DNA of 8,454 nucleotides from Arcanobacterium_A sp034173665. GTDB taxonomy: Bacteria; Actinomycetota; Actinomycetes; Actinomycetales; Actinomycetaceae. The notes under the pieces are model-generated. The model was not told the DNA's origin, made no database searches, and saw only the letters and a program-made list of their open reading frames with translations. Shown piece by piece: positions 6,579-8,454 of this stretch (position 1 is its first letter; each line of letters begins with the position of its first letter). The position numbers and the translations under genes were made by a program. The stretch spans positions 1 through 8,454 of the forward strand of contig JAXFDG010000165.1 of NCBI GenBank assembly GCA_034173665.1. Reading direction: 5' to 3'.

Positions 6579-7751
6579 ATGGGGTGGCAAGAAAACTACG
6601 ACCATTCATTACTGCCAGTATATGAACCTCCGCGACTAATGCTTGTCCGCGGCAAAGGGGCATATGTTTGGGATGAGGCAGGTCGTAAATATCTTGATCT
6701 CATTGCTGGTACTGGAGTAACCACTCTCGGTCACCATCATCCAGCACACATAAAAGTAGTGCATGATTTTGAAGATGGTATTTACTATGTAACTAACTAT
6801 TTTGCTTCTTTGCCAAAAATTCAATTAGCCCGGAAATTCCAAGAAATTCTTGCATCAGAAGGATATGTTGGTTCACAAGCTCGGAGTTTTTTCTCCACCT
6901 CAGCTGATGAAGCGATGGAAGGTGCCTTAAATATTGCCCTCCATTTAAAACCAGGCGGGCGAATGATTGCTTTGAAAAATAGTTTCCATGGGCGGACCCA
7001 CGGCGCAGCAGCAATTTCAGAAGTGCTTTCAGAATTAGAAGCAACTCATACGCCGTCTTTTGCAGTAACTTTTATTGATCCTGAAGTAGATGCACTTAAC
7101 GCGGCAATGTCAGACGACGTCGCCGCAATTATTCTTGAACCCTACCAAGTTGCCGGTGCTTTGCGTCGTGTGCAACCAGAGGTATTGCAACGAGCTCGGG
7201 ATTTATGTGATCGCTTTGATGCTTTATTGATTATTGATGAAAGTAATACCGGGCTCGGACGAACCGGGCGATGGTTTGTGCATGCGAAGCATACTAAAGC
7301 AGATGTGATCACTCTTTCACGCGGCGTTGGTTCAGGGCATCCAATTGGGGCAACCATTGTGTTAAACCGAAAGTCGCGGCAGATTTCTCCCGGAATCGGT
7401 ACTTCTCCATTGGGTGGGTCTGCTCTTGCATGTGCTTTGGCGATGGCAACTATTACGGAAGTTGAAAGCCTTGCCGATGATGCTCGGCTAAACGGGCATT
7501 GGCTTTCTGAAGAGTTACGAGCATTAGGATACGACGTTTCTGGTCAGGGATTATTGCGTGATATCCATGTAAATGATGCAAAAGTTTGTGTTTCGCAATT
7601 AGAAGCTCTGGGAGTTTTAGCTCTTGCTAGCTCTCCAAAGGCAGTTCGGATTACGCCGTCTTTAATCGTGACGCAAGAGGATTTAAAAGTGTTTATCGCC
7701 GCGATGTCGGAACTTGCTGAGCTGCAAGCGCCGCATTATCAAGAGAAATAG
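6579..7751 (+). CDS. argD: ArgD-like class III aminotransferase homologue, probable PLP-less pseudoenzyme
   Basis: By overall sequence this is an acetylornithine aminotransferase homologue (fold type I, class III), 390 residues and full length: PPRLMLVRGKGAYVWDEAGR (17-36), ALKNSFHGRTHGAAA (131-145), DESNTGLGRTGRWF (220-233), ACALAM (284-289) and VRITPSLIV (356-364). D220, F136, N73, E187 and R357 are kept. Residues that hold or use PLP are changed. The Schiff-base lysine of the TxAKGLGGG motif is R248 (TLSRGVGSG). SGA/TEANE of the phosphate cup is SADEAME (A109, D110). The GEGG/GEAG switch Glu is A192. The STFGGN Thr is P277. DEVQ is DESN (S222, N223). Transaldimination should therefore be impossible by the normal mechanism. 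The frame is uninterrupted and codon use resembles its neighbours, so it does not look like an ordinary decaying pseudogene. The start follows AGGTGGAG (6561-6568). argR follows after 11 bases. It may be a structural or regulatory protein; a relic in an auxotroph is the alternative. Confidence 0.85.
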   Translation: MGWQENYDHSLLPVYEPPRLMLVRGKGAYVWDEAGRKYLDLIAGTGVTTLGHHHPAHIKVVHDFEDGIYYVTNYFASLPKIQLARKFQEILASEGYVGSQARSFFSTSADEAMEGALNIALHLKPGGRMIALKNSFHGRTHGAAAISEVLSELEATHTPSFAVTFIDPEVDALNAAMSDDVAAIILEPYQVAGALRRVQPEVLQRARDLCDRFDALLIIDESNTGLGRTGRWFVHAKHTKADVITLSRGVGSGHPIGATIVLNRKSRQISPGIGTSPLGGSALACALAMATITEVESLADDARLNGHWLSEELRALGYDVSGQGLLRDIHVNDAKVCVSQLEALGVLALASSPKAVRITPSLIVTQEDLKVFIAAMSELAELQAPHYQEK

Positions 7752-7762
7752 GGAAGTGATTA

Positions 7763-8254
7763 ATGAACGAATTTGTGCCAACCACTCGAGCTGCGCGTCA
7801 TGCAAAAATTACCCAAATAATTGAGAATCAAGCAGTCTCTTCGCAAGCCGAACTTCGTGAGCTTCTGGCTGAAGCAGGGATTTCAGTAACTCAAGCAACG
7901 CTTTCGCGAGATTTGGAAGAACTGCATGCATTTAAAGAATATGCCGCAGACGGAAAGCGGATTTATCGTGTGCCAGACGTAGTTGAGCTTTCCGAGTCGG
8001 CTGTTGGGGCACGAGCACAACTAGAACGATGGGCACGAGAAGTTGTTACAGATGCGAAACAAGCTTTGAATCAAGTCATTTTACGTACCCCGCCAGGGGC
8101 AGCTCAACTACTCGCATCTGCAATTGATCGAGCTGTGTTAAATGATGTTCTTGGCTGTATTGCTGGTGACGATACTGTGCTTGTGGTTTCAGCGAGTGAG
8201 CGTTCTGCCAAAACTTTATTGAAAGAAATCTTAGAGCTTTCGCAGAGTAAGTAG
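7763..8254 (+). CDS. argR: Arginine repressor ArgR
   Basis: Arginine-responsive transcription factor, expected to be hexameric, that represses arginine biosynthesis genes when arginine is bound. The 163 residues comprise a winged helix-turn-helix (about 11-72, recognition segment SVTQATLSRDLEEL at 41-54 with the family S48-R49-D50) and a C-terminal oligomerisation and arginine-binding domain (about 85-160, VILRTPPGAAQLLASAIDR at 105-123 and GCIAGDDT at 131-138). The Asp pair D136-D137 matches the arginine-binding pair of the family, so ligand sensing appears intact. The length is normal. The start is supported by TAGGGAAG, which overlaps the upstream stop codon. The 11-base gap means it is almost certainly co-transcribed with the ArgD-like gene from the promoter near 6450. 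It lacks a hairpin before argG. Confidence 0.96.
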   Translation: MNEFVPTTRAARHAKITQIIENQAVSSQAELRELLAEAGISVTQATLSRDLEELHAFKEYAADGKRIYRVPDVVELSESAVGARAQLERWAREVVTDAKQALNQVILRTPPGAAQLLASAIDRAVLNDVLGCIAGDDTVLVVSASERSAKTLLKEILELSQSK

Positions 8255-8314
8255 AGAAAACTGTAAGCAGAGAAAGCTAAAAACTAAAGACTAATAAACA
8301 TCAGTATTTAAAAA

Positions 8315-8328
8315 TGAATTTAAGAGTA
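8315..8328 (+). promoter_or_regulatory. Weak candidate ARG box before argG
   Basis: TGAATTTAAGAGTA has one perfect TGAAT half-site and matches the TGAATwwwwATTCA core at 10 of 14 positions (wwww counted as satisfied). It lies 14 bases before the argG ATG, in an AT-rich spacer (8255-8342) with a possible TATTTA -10 at 8305-8310. Repression of argG by ArgR is expected biologically. The second half-site is poor, so this is a suggestion only. Confidence 0.3.
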
Positions 8329-8342
8329 ATAGAGGAGTGGAA

Positions 8343-8454
8343 ATGGCAAAAAGTAATCGAGTGGTTTTAGCCTACTCAGGTGGACTCGATACCTCAGTTG
8401 CAATTGGGTGGATTGCTGAGCGCACCGGTGCTGAAGTTATCACTGTTTCGATTG
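8343..8454 (+). CDS. argG: Argininosuccinate synthase, 5' part only
   Basis: The first 37 codons of the enzyme that joins citrulline and aspartate using ATP, the penultimate step of arginine synthesis, in the cytoplasm. The N-terminus runs MAKSNRVVLAYSGGLDTSVA; AYSGGLDTS (residues 10-18) is the PP-loop ATP-binding signature characteristic of ArgG. AGAGGAG (8331-8337) precedes the ATG by five bases. The gene is cut by the window end. It lies 88 bases after argR with its own possible control region, so it may be transcribed separately as well as by read-through. ArgH is the expected next gene but is not visible. Confidence 0.95.
   Translation, partial: MAKSNRVVLAYSGGLDTSVAIGWIAERTGAEVITVSI

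Noticed and set aside
6579..7751. Calling the ArgD-like gene a pseudogene.
   Set aside because: The frame is complete, of normal length, with a ribosome-binding site and preserved scaffold motifs; only active-site positions are changed, so inactive enzyme is a better description than broken gene.
1..8454. CRISPR array, tRNA genes, insertion sequence ends, prophage or defence genes.
   Set aside because: No regularly spaced repeats, tRNA-like cloverleaf, transposase, integrase or defence-domain frame was seen on either strand.

Overview
This window looks like the chromosome of a relatively AT-rich actinobacterium. The evidence is the gene order (SpoU-type rRNA methyltransferase, pheS, pheT, then argD-argR-argG), the actinobacterial-style PheS C-terminus (GWIEWGGCG ... 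MRDMVEGDVRFSL), and an apparently leaderless promoter. The base composition is clearly lower in G+C than in Streptomyces or Mycobacterium. A low-G+C Actinomycetaceae or Bifidobacteriaceae-like host is my inference; no rRNA or other phylogenetic marker is present to settle it.

Layout. 2-805 (+) is a SpoU/TrmH-family RNA methyltransferase that may begin upstream of the window. 807-1655 (-) is a PfkB-family sugar kinase, convergent with the methyltransferase and separated from it by one base. It splits the usual methyltransferase-pheS neighbourhood. 1656-1757 is a divergent control region. 1758-2867 and 2867-5464 (+) are pheS and pheT, overlapping by one base, and encode phenylalanyl-tRNA synthetase. 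5514-6305 (+) is a classical short-chain dehydrogenase/reductase (SDR) with a complete catalytic tetrad, probably read through from pheST. A perfect 13-bp hairpin (6379-6410) follows. A probable arginine-regulated promoter and a leader lie at about 6444-6578. Then come an ArgD-like protein (6579-7751), the arginine repressor ArgR (7763-8254), an 87-bp spacer, and the start of argG (8343 to the window end).

How the genes relate. PheS and PheT form one enzyme. ArgR and ArgG belong to arginine synthesis and its control. In many actinobacteria pheST is followed by argC, argJ, argB, argD, argF, argR, argG, argH. Here argC, argJ, argB and argF are absent from the locus and a reductase gene sits in the gap. 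They could be elsewhere in the genome.

The most striking observation is that the ArgD-like protein is an intact, full-length reading frame but has lost the residues that make it a PLP enzyme. The Schiff-base lysine is arginine (R248). The PLP-phosphate cup Gly-Ala/Thr is Ala-Asp (A109-D110). The switch glutamate is alanine (A192), and the phosphate-binding Thr of the partner subunit is proline (P277). I read it as a probable pseudo-aminotransferase kept next to argR. It may be a structural or regulatory protein rather than an acetylornithine aminotransferase, and automatic annotation would very likely mislabel it as a working ArgD.
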